Positions 56,271 through 64,000 of a DNA stretch of 64,000 nucleotides are shown piece by piece; the first letter of the stretch is position 1; each line of letters starts with the position of its first letter. The translations under genes were made by a program, and so were the position numbers. The stretch spans positions 1,736,001-1,800,000 of the forward strand of contig NZ_CP058559.1 of assembly GCF_014467015.1 (NCBI RefSeq), in the 5' to 3' direction. Below the pieces are notes generated by a model that searched no databases, had not been told where the DNA came from, and saw only the letters and a list, made by a program, of their open reading frames with translations. This stretch comes from Alkalicella caledoniensis (GTDB lineage: Bacteria; Bacillota; Proteinivoracia; Proteinivoracales; Proteinivoracaceae).

Positions 56271-58645
56271 AGCCACCTTCCTAGAACCGCCGGTTGATTA
56301 TTGCTTTCCATTTTTATAACTATAACAGATAGATCATCAAGGTTTGTTTCTATGCCCCGTTGCCTGCTTTTATGCAGAATTAGTTCTGAGAGTCTATTAG
56401 GGCTAATATTTGGAGTTATGTTTTCCAGTAGCATTTTGAGCCACCCTTCTTTATCCGTGGCCGTGGGGTTACTATCTAAAATTCCATCTGATACCATTAC
56501 TAAAAAATCACCCTTTTGAAGAGTATGACTACTAATGCTTGATTCCACGTCATCAACCATACCCACTGGCAAGTTACTGTTATCCACTGATAAAACTTCA
56601 TTTCCTGACTTAATGAATGATGACACTGCTCCATTTTTATAAAAGTCAGTTTTGCCTTTATATAAATCAATAACAGCTATGTCCAAGGTAGCAAAACTTT
56701 CTTCTTTATTTCTCAAAGACAGTATACTGTTGACAGATTTAATTGCCTTCTCTGTATCAAACCCTATTTGCAATAACTTTTTGATAAGGCCTACTATACG
56801 TTCACTTTCCTCTTTTGCCTTTTCTCCTTTACCCATGCCATCACTAAGTACAACAACATGTTTTCCGTTATTTATGGCAAACTGATTAAATGTATCTCCA
56901 CTTACTTCCCCTTGTGCTTTTTGCGCTATGGCAATGGACATTTTGTACTTCTCCTTCGGCATTAGTAAGAATTCGCATGCCCCCTTTGAATGCAGCCCAC
57001 AGTTCCCCTTGAGAACACACATCTGGGTTTTGAATCTTTTTTCTAAAACACTGGTTATAGTTTGTTCACACTCATGACAACCATTGCATGCAGTTTTTAT
57101 TATTTGAACCTCTGGATTTTCCCTTTCTAGACCTTTAACCTTTATATCATCGCATTCAATACCAGCGTTATATAAAAGGTCCCAGAGCTCCTCTTCCACA
57201 TTCTTTCTTGGTCCAATGTCTAAGTTAATATCCATGGCCAGTTGCTCCATAACTGATGCCATGCCTTCTAGCTGGTTAGCTACCAAACTTTTACTCTCAA
57301 TGAGCCTTTGCTGCCATTTATAGTTCACCTTATGAAGCTCGTAAGAACTTTCAGTTATGTCAATTATATTAGTTATGTTTATACATTTTCTAAATAATTG
57401 ATCTGGCACATTGCTTTTGTTTAGTTTCCCTTCCTCAGCCAAGGAAACTAAACTGAAAACATCTTTATATGTCCCGTAAAATTCGTTATGCCAGCATAAA
57501 CTATATTTTTTACAGTCCTTACAGCCTCTCTTTTGAACGGTATCTATAATTTCATTAACACTTTGCTGTTCAACATTAAGCTTTGATACCGCCACCTCTG
57601 AGAATCCTTGAGATAATTCTCTAAATATACCTGAAAATTGATATATTTTCTTTATGGCTGCATCCTTTACTTGCTTCTGAAAATGTTTTTCTTCCAACTC
57701 ACCTGTTAAAATCTGAGTAATTTTTACCTGCAATGATTTAGGGATAGAAGTAAATAATATAATCGCCACCGCACTTTCCATAAGCAAGGAAGATACTTCA
57801 AAGAATTCAATACTATACATATACATGACTATGGATCCAGCAATAAACCCAAGGAGCACCCCCAATTTTCTCCATTGATTCATCACGCCGGCAGTTAAAC
57901 TCACAAAGCCGTAGTAAGAAATAAAGTAGGTTATGTGTGGATGACTAAAGTTTGTCAAAAGACCTACAATTAGCCCGAAGGCTGCTGCGTACTTCATTCC
58001 ACCAATCAACGCCACTAGAAGTAATGATAGTTTACTTAAAGTCCCTATAACTGACACTCCTAGTATAGTAAGTGTGCTTATACCAGACAATGCAATCCCC
58101 GTCATAATAACAGCGCATATTTTGATCTCTAAATTTTTATTAACACCCTTTGATAATTCAAGAAGTTCTACTCCTTGTTTAAATATATAACCCGCAGTCA
58201 CTCCAATAATAATTTGTAACGTTAGTAAAAGAAGATCAAAGGATAAGAACTCACTCATTACAAGATTTGGCAAGTAACTAAAACCTATTAAAAGTGGAAG
58301 TACCAACATGACATAGTTGGTTTTATCCTGAGATTTAACTTTAATCCACCAAATAACAGAAGCAGAAAATAAAATTAAAAGTGTGTTTGGGTTTTGTACA
58401 GCGACTCCATAAACAGTTGTTAATAAGACTGCCCCTGGCATGTTTGCCACTGGAATCACTGCTAAAAATGGCAGTAAAAACGGAGAAATTCCCTCTAATA
58501 TACTAACATTTGCAAAAAGTAAAACAAAAATATTGAATAAAATATAATTAGGGCTTACAAAAGATTTTATAAAATCCTTAATGGATGAAAGAATTCCTTT
58601 ATTGGTCTTTGGTGTAGCCCAGCGATAAGTTTCTTTGTTTATCAT
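56252..58645 (-). CDS. spoIIE: Stage II sporulation protein E (serine phosphatase)
   Basis: 797 aa from ATG 58645 (AGGAG 8 nt upstream; the open frame extends 34 codons further but without a good ribosome site). About ten membrane helices occupy residues 20-300; a central oligomerisation/FtsZ-interaction region follows, with two cysteine clusters (KRGCKDCKKYSLCW and ACNGCHECEQT) common in clostridial SpoIIE. The C-terminal PP2C phosphatase domain has VVLSDGMGKGEKAKEES and VMVSDGILDSN metal-binding motifs. It dephosphorylates SpoIIAA to activate SigmaF in the forespore. Confidence 0.96.
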   Translation of the reverse strand: MINKETYRWATPKTNKGILSSIKDFIKSFVSPNYILFNIFVLLFANVSILEGISPFLLPFLAVIPVANMPGAVLLTTVYGVAVQNPNTLLILFSASVIWWIKVKSQDKTNYVMLVLPLLIGFSYLPNLVMSEFLSFDLLLLTLQIIIGVTAGYIFKQGVELLELSKGVNKNLEIKICAVIMTGIALSGISTLTILGVSVIGTLSKLSLLLVALIGGMKYAAAFGLIVGLLTNFSHPHITYFISYYGFVSLTAGVMNQWRKLGVLLGFIAGSIVMYMYSIEFFEVSSLLMESAVAIILFTSIPKSLQVKITQILTGELEEKHFQKQVKDAAIKKIYQFSGIFRELSQGFSEVAVSKLNVEQQSVNEIIDTVQKRGCKDCKKYSLCWHNEFYGTYKDVFSLVSLAEEGKLNKSNVPDQLFRKCINITNIIDITESSYELHKVNYKWQQRLIESKSLVANQLEGMASVMEQLAMDINLDIGPRKNVEEELWDLLYNAGIECDDIKVKGLERENPEVQIIKTACNGCHECEQTITSVLEKRFKTQMCVLKGNCGLHSKGACEFLLMPKEKYKMSIAIAQKAQGEVSGDTFNQFAINNGKHVVVLSDGMGKGEKAKEESERIVGLIKKLLQIGFDTEKAIKSVNSILSLRNKEESFATLDIAVIDLYKGKTDFYKNGAVSSFIKSGNEVLSVDNSNLPVGMVDDVESSISSHTLQKGDFLVMVSDGILDSNPTATDKEGWLKMLLENITPNISPNRLSELILHKSRQRGIETNLDDLSVIVIKMESNNQPAVLGRWLMQKGV

Positions 58646-58681
58646 GATATCAGCTCCTCTTAAAGTTATTACTTGATTTTG

Positions 58682-58747
58682 ATTATACAATACTTGTTTC
58701 AAAAAACATGTCATAACATGGAGGGCGTTTAAATAAATTATCGACAA
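58682..58747 (-). promoter_or_regulatory. Candidate Spo0A-controlled promoter of spoIIE
   Basis: -10 TATAAT (58687-58682) with ATGACA 21 nt upstream, the unusually long spacing known for Spo0A-activated SigA promoters such as Bacillus spoIIE and spoIIG. A 0A-box-like TTGTCGATA (58747-58739; consensus TTTGTCGAA) lies upstream. The 58748-58925 interval up to the tRNA terminator has no gene; it contains a further TCGATAA near 58829. Confidence 0.5.
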
Positions 58748-58925
58748 GAAACTAGGAAAAATTGATGTTTATGATTTATAACAACAATTTCCCTAGCATT
58801 TTGTGTATTTTCCTATAAGTTGGAGTCGATAATTAGCTAAATGTTTTCAATTTTTTTCTAATTATTGAATAATATTTTAGATTTGCTTTTTTTAATGTGG
58901 CTCCTAACCAGCTTTATAAATAAAA

Positions 58926-58952
58926 AAACTGTACTCTTAATGAGTACAGTTT
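58926..58952 (-). terminator. Terminator of the tRNA cluster
   Basis: AAACTGTACTC-TTAAT-GAGTACAGTTT with an A-run at left, 12 bp beyond the last tRNA. Confidence 0.88.
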
Positions 58953-58964
58953 GGTTTCATAATA

Positions 58965-59040
58965 TGGTGGGCGATGACGGGATCGAACCGCCGACCCCCT
59001 GCTTGTAAGGCAGGTGCTCTCCCAGCTGAGCTAATCGCCC
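58965..59040 (-). tRNA. tRNA-Val (anticodon TAC), copy 1
   Basis: Starts GGGCGATTAGCTCAG, anticodon loop CTTACAA, T-arm GGTTCGATCC, encoded CCA. Identical to the copy at 59279-59354. Confidence 0.96.
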
Positions 59041-59049
59041 ATATTATAT

Positions 59050-59124
59050 TGGTGACCCCTAGGGGAATCGAACCCCTGATACCGCCGTGAAAGGGCGGTG
59101 TCTTAACCGCTTGACCAAGGGGCC
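59050..59124 (-). tRNA. tRNA-Glu (anticodon TTC)
   Basis: Starts GGCCCCTTGGTCAAGCGG, anticodon loop CTTTCAC, T-arm GGTTCGATTCC, encoded CCA. Present once. Confidence 0.95.
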
Positions 59125-59129
59125 ATGGT

Positions 59130-59206
<77 letters not shown>

Positions 59207-59278
59207 TCATTGACAACAATAAAAATTATACTATATTATTTCTTTCTTGTCAAATTTTATTTTATCTTATTTTTAATA

Positions 59279-59354
59279 TGGTGGGCGATGACGGGATCGA
59301 ACCGCCGACCCCCTGCTTGTAAGGCAGGTGCTCTCCCAGCTGAGCTAATCGCCC
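59279..59354 (-). tRNA. tRNA-Val (anticodon TAC), copy 2
   Basis: Same sequence as 58965-59040, including the encoded CCA. Confidence 0.96.
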
Positions 59355-59367
59355 ATATTATTTTAAT

Positions 59368-59444
<77 letters not shown>

Positions 59445-59634
59445 TTGTTTCTTCAACGCTTAATTATATTAACATTTTAAAACTCTTTTGTCAATACTTT
59501 TTTATATTTTTATTTCTTATTACTCTTTTGCTTAACTGGTACTTTAATAATATAAACGTTTTTTGACAAATAGTCAACACATCAAAATTTTCCACATCTA
59601 AAATATAGTATGCCGAATCTTCCCTTAAAGTCAA

Positions 59635-59659
59635 AAAAGCATCTTGATAGATGCTTTTA
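59635..59659 (-). terminator. Terminator of the S1-domain gene
   Basis: AAAAGCATC-6 nt-GATGCTTTT hairpin with a run of T in the leftward direction, overlapping the stop codon at 59657. Confidence 0.8.
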
Positions 59660-60079
59660 ATATCCTTTGGCCCCTCTGCCGCCTCTTTTAGAGTCTGTAT
59701 GTTTTTTGAGATCTTGATGTTTTTCATCACTATCTTTTAAGAACTTTGCTAACCTATCCTCAAAGGAAATGTCAGGAACCTGTCTTCTTGGTCTATGGGA
59801 TGGAGGTCTACTGTTTGAACTTGTGCTTGGGCTTGACGCAGGTTTAGGGTTTGCTTGTCTAATGGATAGCCCTATTTTACCATCCTTTTCAACTGATAAA
59901 ACCTTAACCTTAACTTCTTCACGATCTTTTAAATAGTCTTTTATATCCTTAACATAGCTATCAGCTACTTCAGAAATGTGAACAAGGCCAGTTACTCCTC
60001 CAGGTAATTGTACAAAAGCACCAAAGTTGGTAATACCCGTCACTGTTCCTGTTAATATGTTTCCTACTACTATAGACAT
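59657..60079 (-). CDS. yabR: S1 RNA-binding domain protein (YabR-like)
   Basis: 140 aa. One S1 domain (about 1-75): VGNILTGTVTGITNFGAFVQLPGGVTGLVHISEVAD..VKVKVLSVEKDGKIGLSIRQA. A low-complexity Pro/Ser/Arg linker (about 76-105) and a charged C-terminal tail with DRLAKFLKDSDE follow, as in YabR/general stress protein 13. Likely ribosome- or RNA-associated. It lies after divIC in the conserved yabP-yabQ-divIC-yabR order. Confidence 0.93.
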   Translation of the reverse strand: MSIVVGNILTGTVTGITNFGAFVQLPGGVTGLVHISEVADSYVKDIKDYLKDREEVKVKVLSVEKDGKIGLSIRQANPKPASSPSTSSNSRPPSHRPRRQVPDISFEDRLAKFLKDSDEKHQDLKKHTDSKRGGRGAKGY

Positions 60080-60153
60080 TATTTAAAAATTCCTCCCCTA
60101 ATATGTTGTATAGCTAATTATACCTTAAGCTTCAGAATTATGTCAATGTGGGC

Positions 60154-60444
60154 TTATTTAGAAAATATGTAAATTTTTTCATGTTCCCTTATTAGCCCCA
60201 GCTCTTTTCGAGCTATAATCTCTATATAATCAAGATCATGCAGCTTCTCTATTGTACTAGTATGTTCTTCATTTTCGTTATTTATGGTTGTGATTAGTTC
60301 CTTGTAACTGTTCATTTCTTCGTTAATTTTAGCTAAGGTTATCTGTTGGTTAATAATTAATATAATTGCATATGTAATAGCAGCAAAAAGAACTAACTTT
60401 CTTATTTTACTCCCTGTTGTAGAAAATTTACTAATTTTTTCCAT
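60154..60444 (-). CDS. divIC: Septum formation initiator family protein (DivIC/FtsL)
   Basis: 96 aa. A short cytoplasmic part, one membrane helix (about 16-34, LVLFAAITYAIILIINQ), then an external coiled coil (INEEMNSYKELITTINNENEEHTSTIEKLHDLDYIEIIARKELGLIREHEKIY) with the closing motif typical of DivIC. It helps assemble the division septum with FtsL and DivIB. Neighbour genes support DivIC over FtsL. Confidence 0.92.
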   Translation of the reverse strand: MEKISKFSTTGSKIRKLVLFAAITYAIILIINQQITLAKINEEMNSYKELITTINNENEEHTSTIEKLHDLDYIEIIARKELGLIREHEKIYIFSK

Positions 60445-60496
60445 AATACGAAAACTCCCTTTAAAAGTATTTTAAACTATTTTCTACAAATTTATT

Positions 60497-60991
60497 TTAT
60501 TTCCTGCTTATTTTATTAATTATTTTTTTAAATGGAGCTATAGTAGGTTTAAATATAATGAAAATTAGCCACCTAAAGGGGAAAAGTAGAAACATTACTA
60601 TCTTTTTGATTATATTCATAATCATTTTTATAATAATAAAAATCTTTCTCAATATTTTTCTTAGAATTGAATATACCTTGATAATTACTTTTCTAATGGC
60701 AGTTAATATTTTTAAAGTTAATCTACTGAATAACAGCATGTAAAGCACAAAACCTATTGCCATAGCAAAAAGCAAATAAATCCTCACCTGACCATGATCT
60801 GTAAATATGAGTACACCAAATGTTGCTACAGTGACAGATATCCAAAAAAGAGTGTCAAGGATATACTGAGTAATACCTTTTACTTTGTTAGAGGGAAATA
60901 TAAATCTGTATACATCAAAAACTACCCCTAATATAAGACCCCAAATCAAGGTACCTATAAATATATTAACTTGTAACCAAATTGTATACAT
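60497..60991 (-). CDS. yabQ: Spore cortex biosynthesis protein YabQ
   Basis: 164 aa. The first four membrane helices span about residues 8-100 (FIGTLIWGLILGVVFDVYRFI is the family's opening signature), followed by an Ile/Lys-rich amphipathic tail. In Bacillus YabQ is an outer forespore membrane protein needed for cortex. It starts 7 bp after yabP, one SigmaE-type unit. Confidence 0.92.
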   Translation of the reverse strand: MYTIWLQVNIFIGTLIWGLILGVVFDVYRFIFPSNKVKGITQYILDTLFWISVTVATFGVLIFTDHGQVRIYLLFAMAIGFVLYMLLFSRLTLKILTAIRKVIIKVYSILRKILRKIFIIIKMIMNIIKKIVMFLLFPFRWLIFIIFKPTIAPFKKIINKISRK

Positions 60992-60998
60992 ATATCAC

Positions 60999-61292
60999 TT
61001 ACCGAAACAGCTTGCCAATTATTCCTTTTCCTTTTTTACCACTATCCTTATCAGCCGCATAAATTATTTCATATACAGTCCCCTCTATACTTACTTTTCC
61101 CACATCTGTACTAAGATTTTTAACATTTAAATCTTCTCCCTTTATGGCTAGCAGATCATTATCAAAGGTCACTAATATAATTTCTTCTTGGTTAAAACTA
61201 TCTACTTCTTCAATCCCCGTTATCTCAAGTTTCTTCTGGTTAGTTAACACCAATTTATGTTCTTTGTTTTCCCTTTGTTTTTCTAAACTCAT
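60999..61292 (-). CDS. yabP: Sporulation protein YabP
   Basis: 97 aa, full family length. It has NQKKLEITGIEEVDSFNQEEIILVTFDNDLLAIKGEDLNVKNLSTDVGKVSIEGTVYEIIY, the YabP/YqfC pattern. It is co-encoded with yabQ and expected to be expressed in the mother cell. An insertion-free C-terminal Lys/Gly tail follows. Confidence 0.93.
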   Translation of the reverse strand: MSLEKQRENKEHKLVLTNQKKLEITGIEEVDSFNQEEIILVTFDNDLLAIKGEDLNVKNLSTDVGKVSIEGTVYEIIYAADKDSGKKGKGIIGKLFR

Positions 61293-61363
61293 TACGTCCC
61301 CTCCTTGTGTTTACTTTATATATATCAATTATGTGGATAGTTCTATTTTTATTACTTAAATAC

Positions 61364-61390
61364 AAAAAAAAGCGCTGATGCGCTTTTTTT
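61364..61390 (-). terminator. Terminator of the SpoIID-like gene
   Basis: AAAAAAAAGCG-CTGATG-CGCTTTTTTT, a strong A/T-flanked hairpin 37 bp beyond the stop codon; usable in both directions. Confidence 0.88.
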
Positions 61391-61426
61391 AATTAACTTA
61401 CCAACTTTAGTTAATATAATAACAAC

Positions 61427-62464
61427 CTAATCCCAAAGCTTTTGTATAGTTACATCTTTGAAATAATGTTTCACTATTTCCTCTGCACTGCGTCCTTGAT
61501 CTCGGGCAAATATTTGAGCGCCCCACTGGCAAAGTCCAACTCCGTGGCCATATCCTTGCCCACTGAATGTGACATTATTACCACTTATATTTATCTCGTT
61601 AAGTATTGTAGACTTAAACTCTGTACTTCCTAGTGCTAATCGAAACTCTGGTGCATTAACTTCTGTTTCATTAACCATAATAGTAACAGCTCTGCCTTCT
61701 GATTCTTCTCCTACTTCTATGGAATTTACTGCACCGGGGTCACTGCCAGCTATTTGTCTTGTAACATTGCGTATTCTATCTAAAGTATATGACTTCTCCC
61801 AGTATCTTAAATCTGCTTCTATTCCATCGAAGCATGGGCACTCTGCCCTATGAATAAAGGGTGGTTCTTCCCCTTGGAAATTTAAGCCCTCTGCAGCTGT
61901 TGCAGTCATACCTCCACAGTATGCATGAAACCAACCTCTAACAAATTCACCTTCATATACTGCCACTAGGCCTCTGGTACTCTCAACAGCCTCTCTTACG
62001 TTATCATTAATCCTTTCAGCATTATATGCCTGAAATTCTTGAATATCAGACGAAGCATCTGCGTTCCTTGCTGGCACACCGCCGTCCTCGTCAATTCTCT
62101 GCAGTGCAAATGTCCTAGCCTTGATTGCTTGTGCTGCTAGAGCCTCTTTTTCCCATGTGGGTTCCATCTCAGCAGCTACTACCCCCATAATATACTCTTC
62201 CATCATCAGCGTCTGAATAGAGCCTGTTTCTGCTATGAATACCCTTAATTGCGGTTCGCTCTCTTCACCTTGAGAAACTTGTTCAGGTATTTCAACTGTT
62301 GTCTCTTCTTCAACATCTGATTCTGTGTCATCTTGAGGTTGAGAATCTTGAGGTGGTGGATCTGGTACAGGATCTGGCACTGGTCTTCTAAACGCTCTAC
62401 ACCCTGATAAAGATAGCAATATTAATGACGCACATAGTATGTATACAGCAAATTTTTTGTTCAT
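61427..62464 (-). CDS. SpoIID/LytB-domain lipoprotein
   Basis: 345 aa with RBS GGAGGAG. A signal peptide ends at lipobox SLSGC (Cys about residue 22), then a Pro/Asp/Glu-rich linker (about 28-70). The SpoIID domain (about 75-343) has EEYIMGVVAAEMEPTWEKEALAAQAIKARTFAL, WFHAYCGGMTATAAEGL, and FSGQGYGHGVGLCQWGAQIFA, all conserved in lytic transglycosylases of the SpoIID family that cut peptidoglycan during engulfment. Canonical spoIID has a membrane anchor rather than a lipobox and sits elsewhere, so this may be a paralog. It lies between hup and yabP, where rqcP is usually found. Confidence 0.9.
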   Translation of the reverse strand: MNKKFAVYILCASLILLSLSGCRAFRRPVPDPVPDPPPQDSQPQDDTESDVEEETTVEIPEQVSQGEESEPQLRVFIAETGSIQTLMMEEYIMGVVAAEMEPTWEKEALAAQAIKARTFALQRIDEDGGVPARNADASSDIQEFQAYNAERINDNVREAVESTRGLVAVYEGEFVRGWFHAYCGGMTATAAEGLNFQGEEPPFIHRAECPCFDGIEADLRYWEKSYTLDRIRNVTRQIAGSDPGAVNSIEVGEESEGRAVTIMVNETEVNAPEFRLALGSTEFKSTILNEINISGNNVTFSGQGYGHGVGLCQWGAQIFARDQGRSAEEIVKHYFKDVTIQKLWD

Positions 62465-62518
62465 ATTTTCTGCTCCTCCTTTTTATGTTATTTTTAGTAT
62501 TTGTAAGGAAAATAAAAA

Positions 62519-62562
62519 AAATGCAATAAGAAGTTACATTTGTAACCTCCTCAATTGCATTT
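62519..62562 (-). terminator. Terminator-like leader hairpin before the SpoIID-like gene, with a mini-ORF
   Basis: AAATGCAAT / ATTGCATTT with inner GTTAC / GTAAC, followed by U8 in the leftward RNA, 55 nt before the SpoIID-like start. Inside it GGAGG (62550-62546) is 6 nt before ATG-TAA (62539-62534). The same frame opens at ATG 62560 to give MQLRRLQM. It could be a leader peptide/attenuator or just a second hup terminator. Confidence 0.55.
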
Positions 62563-62613
62563 ATCCTTTGTTCTCTCTTTTTAATTTAACGGCAGTCACT
62601 TACGAAGACAAAA

Positions 62614-62645
62614 AAAATTGGGCCTTTTTGATAGGTCCCAATTTT
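62614..62645 (-). terminator. Terminator of hup
   Basis: AAAATTGGGCCT ... AGGTCCCAATTTT hairpin (about 11 bp, with one bulge) with a U-run in the leftward RNA. Confidence 0.85.
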
Positions 62646-62651
62646 CTTTAA

Positions 62652-62924
62652 TTACTTAACGCTATCTTTGAATGCTTTACCAGCTTTAAAAGCAGGTACC
62701 TTTGTTGCAGCGATGTTAATTACTTCTCCTGTACTTGGGTTTCTACCTTCTCTTGCTGCTCTTTCTCTAGCTTCGAAAGTACCGAAACCGATTAGTTGAA
62801 CTTTCTCATCTGCACTTACCGCCTCGATGATAGTTTCTAAAATAGCAGTAACAGCTTTCTCACTGTCTTTTTTGGTTAAACCGCTTTTTTCAGCTACACT
62901 TTGAATTAATTCAGTTTTGTTCAC
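62652..62924 (-). CDS. hup: DNA-binding protein HU
   Basis: 90 aa. [24 protein letters not shown] is the helical body; [26 protein letters not shown] with the Pro of the DNA-intercalating arm follows, and it ends in [15 protein letters not shown]. It binds and bends DNA as a homodimer. It has its own strong Shine-Dalgarno and its own terminator, so it probably forms a separate transcript between mazG and the SpoIID-like gene. Confidence 0.97.
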   Translation of the reverse strand: MNKTELIQSVAEKSGLTKKDSEKAVTAILETIIEAVSADEKVQLIGFGTFEARERAAREGRNPSTGEVINIAATKVPAFKAGKAFKDSVK

Positions 62925-63019
62925 GGATATTACCTCCTGATTTAGATAGATTTCAAATATATTTATTCTCTATATATCCCTTAATTCCTGCAAGATTATC
63001 GGTTTTTTTTTAAATTTCC

Positions 63020-63838
63020 CTATAATTTACAAGTTTTTACGGCATTTTCCCACTTTTTGATACTTTTTAGTAGTTCAAAAGTTGTATTAAAGCCTTGTAG
63101 CTTACCATAAATTATTAATTCCATCAGATATTGCCCATAGTCTTCTTGAGTAATATTCTTTCTAGAAATTTGACTCAATAGCCCCTTACCAATATTTTTG
63201 TCCAAATCCTGTAACTTATTCTGTTTTTTTAGTATATCTAAGTTTTTTTCTATTCTCTGGATTGGGGGTAAGCTTTCTAAGGAGGATGAATTTGCTTTTT
63301 CCTTTTTCTTTTGCTGTTCCCAGATTTTTTCTACGTCCTGAGAGCTAGTTACATTATTCTCTTTTCCCGCTCCCTTAAGAAAGATATGGGGATGTCTAAA
63401 TATCAATTTATCCTTTATGGTTTGCGAGACCCTATCGAAGTTAAACTCATTGTTTTCCTTGGCGATCTGGCAATGAAAGACTATTTGCAGTAATAAGTCT
63501 CCCAATTCTTCAGTTATTTTATTCATATCTTTTGACACTACAGCATCACAGTATTCATTAGCCTCTTCTAAGAGATAAGGCAATAAACTTTCATGGTTTT
63601 GTTTTTTATCCCATGGACAACCAGTATCTGACCTTAGTTTCTCCATAATATCTAATAGTTGTTCTATTTCAGATGGTATGTATATTAGTTGGATATTTCT
63701 GATTAAAGGAACCCTATCTAACAAAACCTTAAAAACTGATTTATTATTTCTTACATATACGGTCATCTTTGGCCCAAACCTATTTATCATTAGATCTATA
63801 ATTTTTTTGTTAGGATTAAGATAAATTCTATTTTTCAT
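63020..63838 (-). CDS. mazG: MazG-type nucleotide pyrophosphohydrolase with short N-terminal extension
   Basis: 272 aa. The MazG domain has LLDIMEKLRSDTGCPWDKKQNHESLLPYLLEEANEYCDAV and EELGDLLLQIVFHCQIAKENNEF (Mg-binding EExxE/ExxD set), then a second, degenerate MazG-like half with IEKNLDILKKQ. In Bacillus the equivalent YabN is about 490 aa, with a full tetrapyrrole-methylase-like N-terminal domain; here only about 60 residues precede MazG. The start is ATG 63838 with AGGTAGG before it. It probably removes non-canonical NTPs. Confidence 0.85.
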   Translation of the reverse strand: MKNRIYLNPNKKIIDLMINRFGPKMTVYVRNNKSVFKVLLDRVPLIRNIQLIYIPSEIEQLLDIMEKLRSDTGCPWDKKQNHESLLPYLLEEANEYCDAVVSKDMNKITEELGDLLLQIVFHCQIAKENNEFNFDRVSQTIKDKLIFRHPHIFLKGAGKENNVTSSQDVEKIWEQQKKKEKANSSSLESLPPIQRIEKNLDILKKQNKLQDLDKNIGKGLLSQISRKNITQEDYGQYLMELIIYGKLQGFNTTFELLKSIKKWENAVKTCKL

Positions 63839-63844
63839 AACTAC

Positions 63845-64000
63845 CTACCTATATATTTTTAGTTTAGTCAGCATTCCTACTAATTTATTCCCTATTTTGG
63901 GTATATTCGTTAATTCCTCTTTACTAATTGTACCTGATACAAGTAGTAATATTCCGTATACTACCACGCCAATACCTACAGAAGCTAAAACTGATAAAGA
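63845..64000 (-). CDS. SpoVB/MurJ-like polysaccharide export protein, C-terminal end only
   Basis: The last 51 codons, open to the window edge, read SLSVLASVGIGVVVYGILLL, then VSGTISKEEL and TNIPKIGNKLVGMLTKLKIYR. A final membrane helix plus a '(S/T)xEEL..IP..G' cytoplasmic tail is typical of the SpoVB/YabM polysaccharide flippases. It is placed directly before mazG, as yabM before yabN in Bacillus. Confidence 0.7.
   Translation of the reverse strand, partial: SLSVLASVGIGVVVYGILLLVSGTISKEELTNIPKIGNKLVGMLTKLKIYR

Noticed and set aside
59491-59730. 79-aa open frame overlapping the S1-domain gene
   Set aside because: No Shine-Dalgarno; it starts inside the S1 gene, runs through that gene's terminator hairpin, and its last part is A/T-rich filler.

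Overview
The window is from a low-GC, endospore-forming member of the Firmicutes, most likely an anaerobic proteolytic or amino-acid-fermenting Clostridia. Sporulation genes (spoIIE, a SpoIID-like gene, yabP, yabQ and the 3' end of a spoVB-like gene), the ctsR/mcsA heat-shock pair, formate-THF ligase, a histidine-degradation set and TTG/GTG starts behind strong Shine-Dalgarno sequences all fit this. No IS transposase, phage gene or CRISPR array was seen. The species cannot be fixed without a 16S search.

Layout, left to right; nearly everything is transcribed leftwards (minus strand). 1-8.2 kb: start of mcsA, ctsR with its CtsR box, an acetamidase/formamidase, a polar amino-acid ABC transporter (binding protein, permease, ATPase), a free-standing structured RNA of about 250 nt with its own promoter and terminator, a lipoprotein glycosidase-like gene that appears to start at ATT, a cluster of DnaA boxes, and two paralogous G5/RlpA-like cell-wall proteins. 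8.5-25.8 kb: three nearly identical rrn operons in tandem; only the third carries tRNA-Ile and tRNA-Ala in its spacer, and a small XRE-regulator/membrane-protein cassette on the opposite strand lies between the first two. 26.3-32.2 kb: lysS, greA, an uncharacterised HTH / 'quinate dehydrogenase-like' / Rossmann reductase trio, and a dus gene. 32.2-38 kb: a membrane GGDEF protein with a small partner, a GntR-ABC exporter operon and small conserved proteins. 38-42.7 kb: the NAD biosynthesis operon nadA-nadB-nadC-coaX-rhodanese. 42.8-44.2 kb: a lone plus-strand membrane protein resembling a CPBP protease that has lost its glutamates. 44.3-51.8 kb: histidine catabolism (hutH, hutU, ftcD, hutI) next to fhs, which joins histidine carbon to folate one-carbon metabolism. 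52-64 kb: ftsH-hpt-tilS, spoIIE, five tRNA genes, and the S1/divIC/yabQ/yabP/spoIID/hup/mazG/spoVB block.

The gene order resembles the origin-proximal region of Bacillus (mazG - hup - yabP - yabQ - divIC - yabR - spoIIE - tilS - hpt - ftsH - coaX - dus - lysS - rrn - ctsR), with nad, hut, ABC and regulator blocks inserted. The strand bias suggests one replication arm with transcription co-directional with the fork.

The least explained items are: the free-standing RNA at about 3.9-4.15 kb; a palindromic MITE-like family (two copies, one of which has split a terminator hairpin and is flanked by an 18-bp direct repeat); the DnaA-box cluster away from any dnaA gene; the ATT-initiated lipoprotein; the HTH/dehydrogenase trio with its double operator; and a tiny leader ORF ending in AUG-UAA inside a terminator-like hairpin ahead of spoIID.
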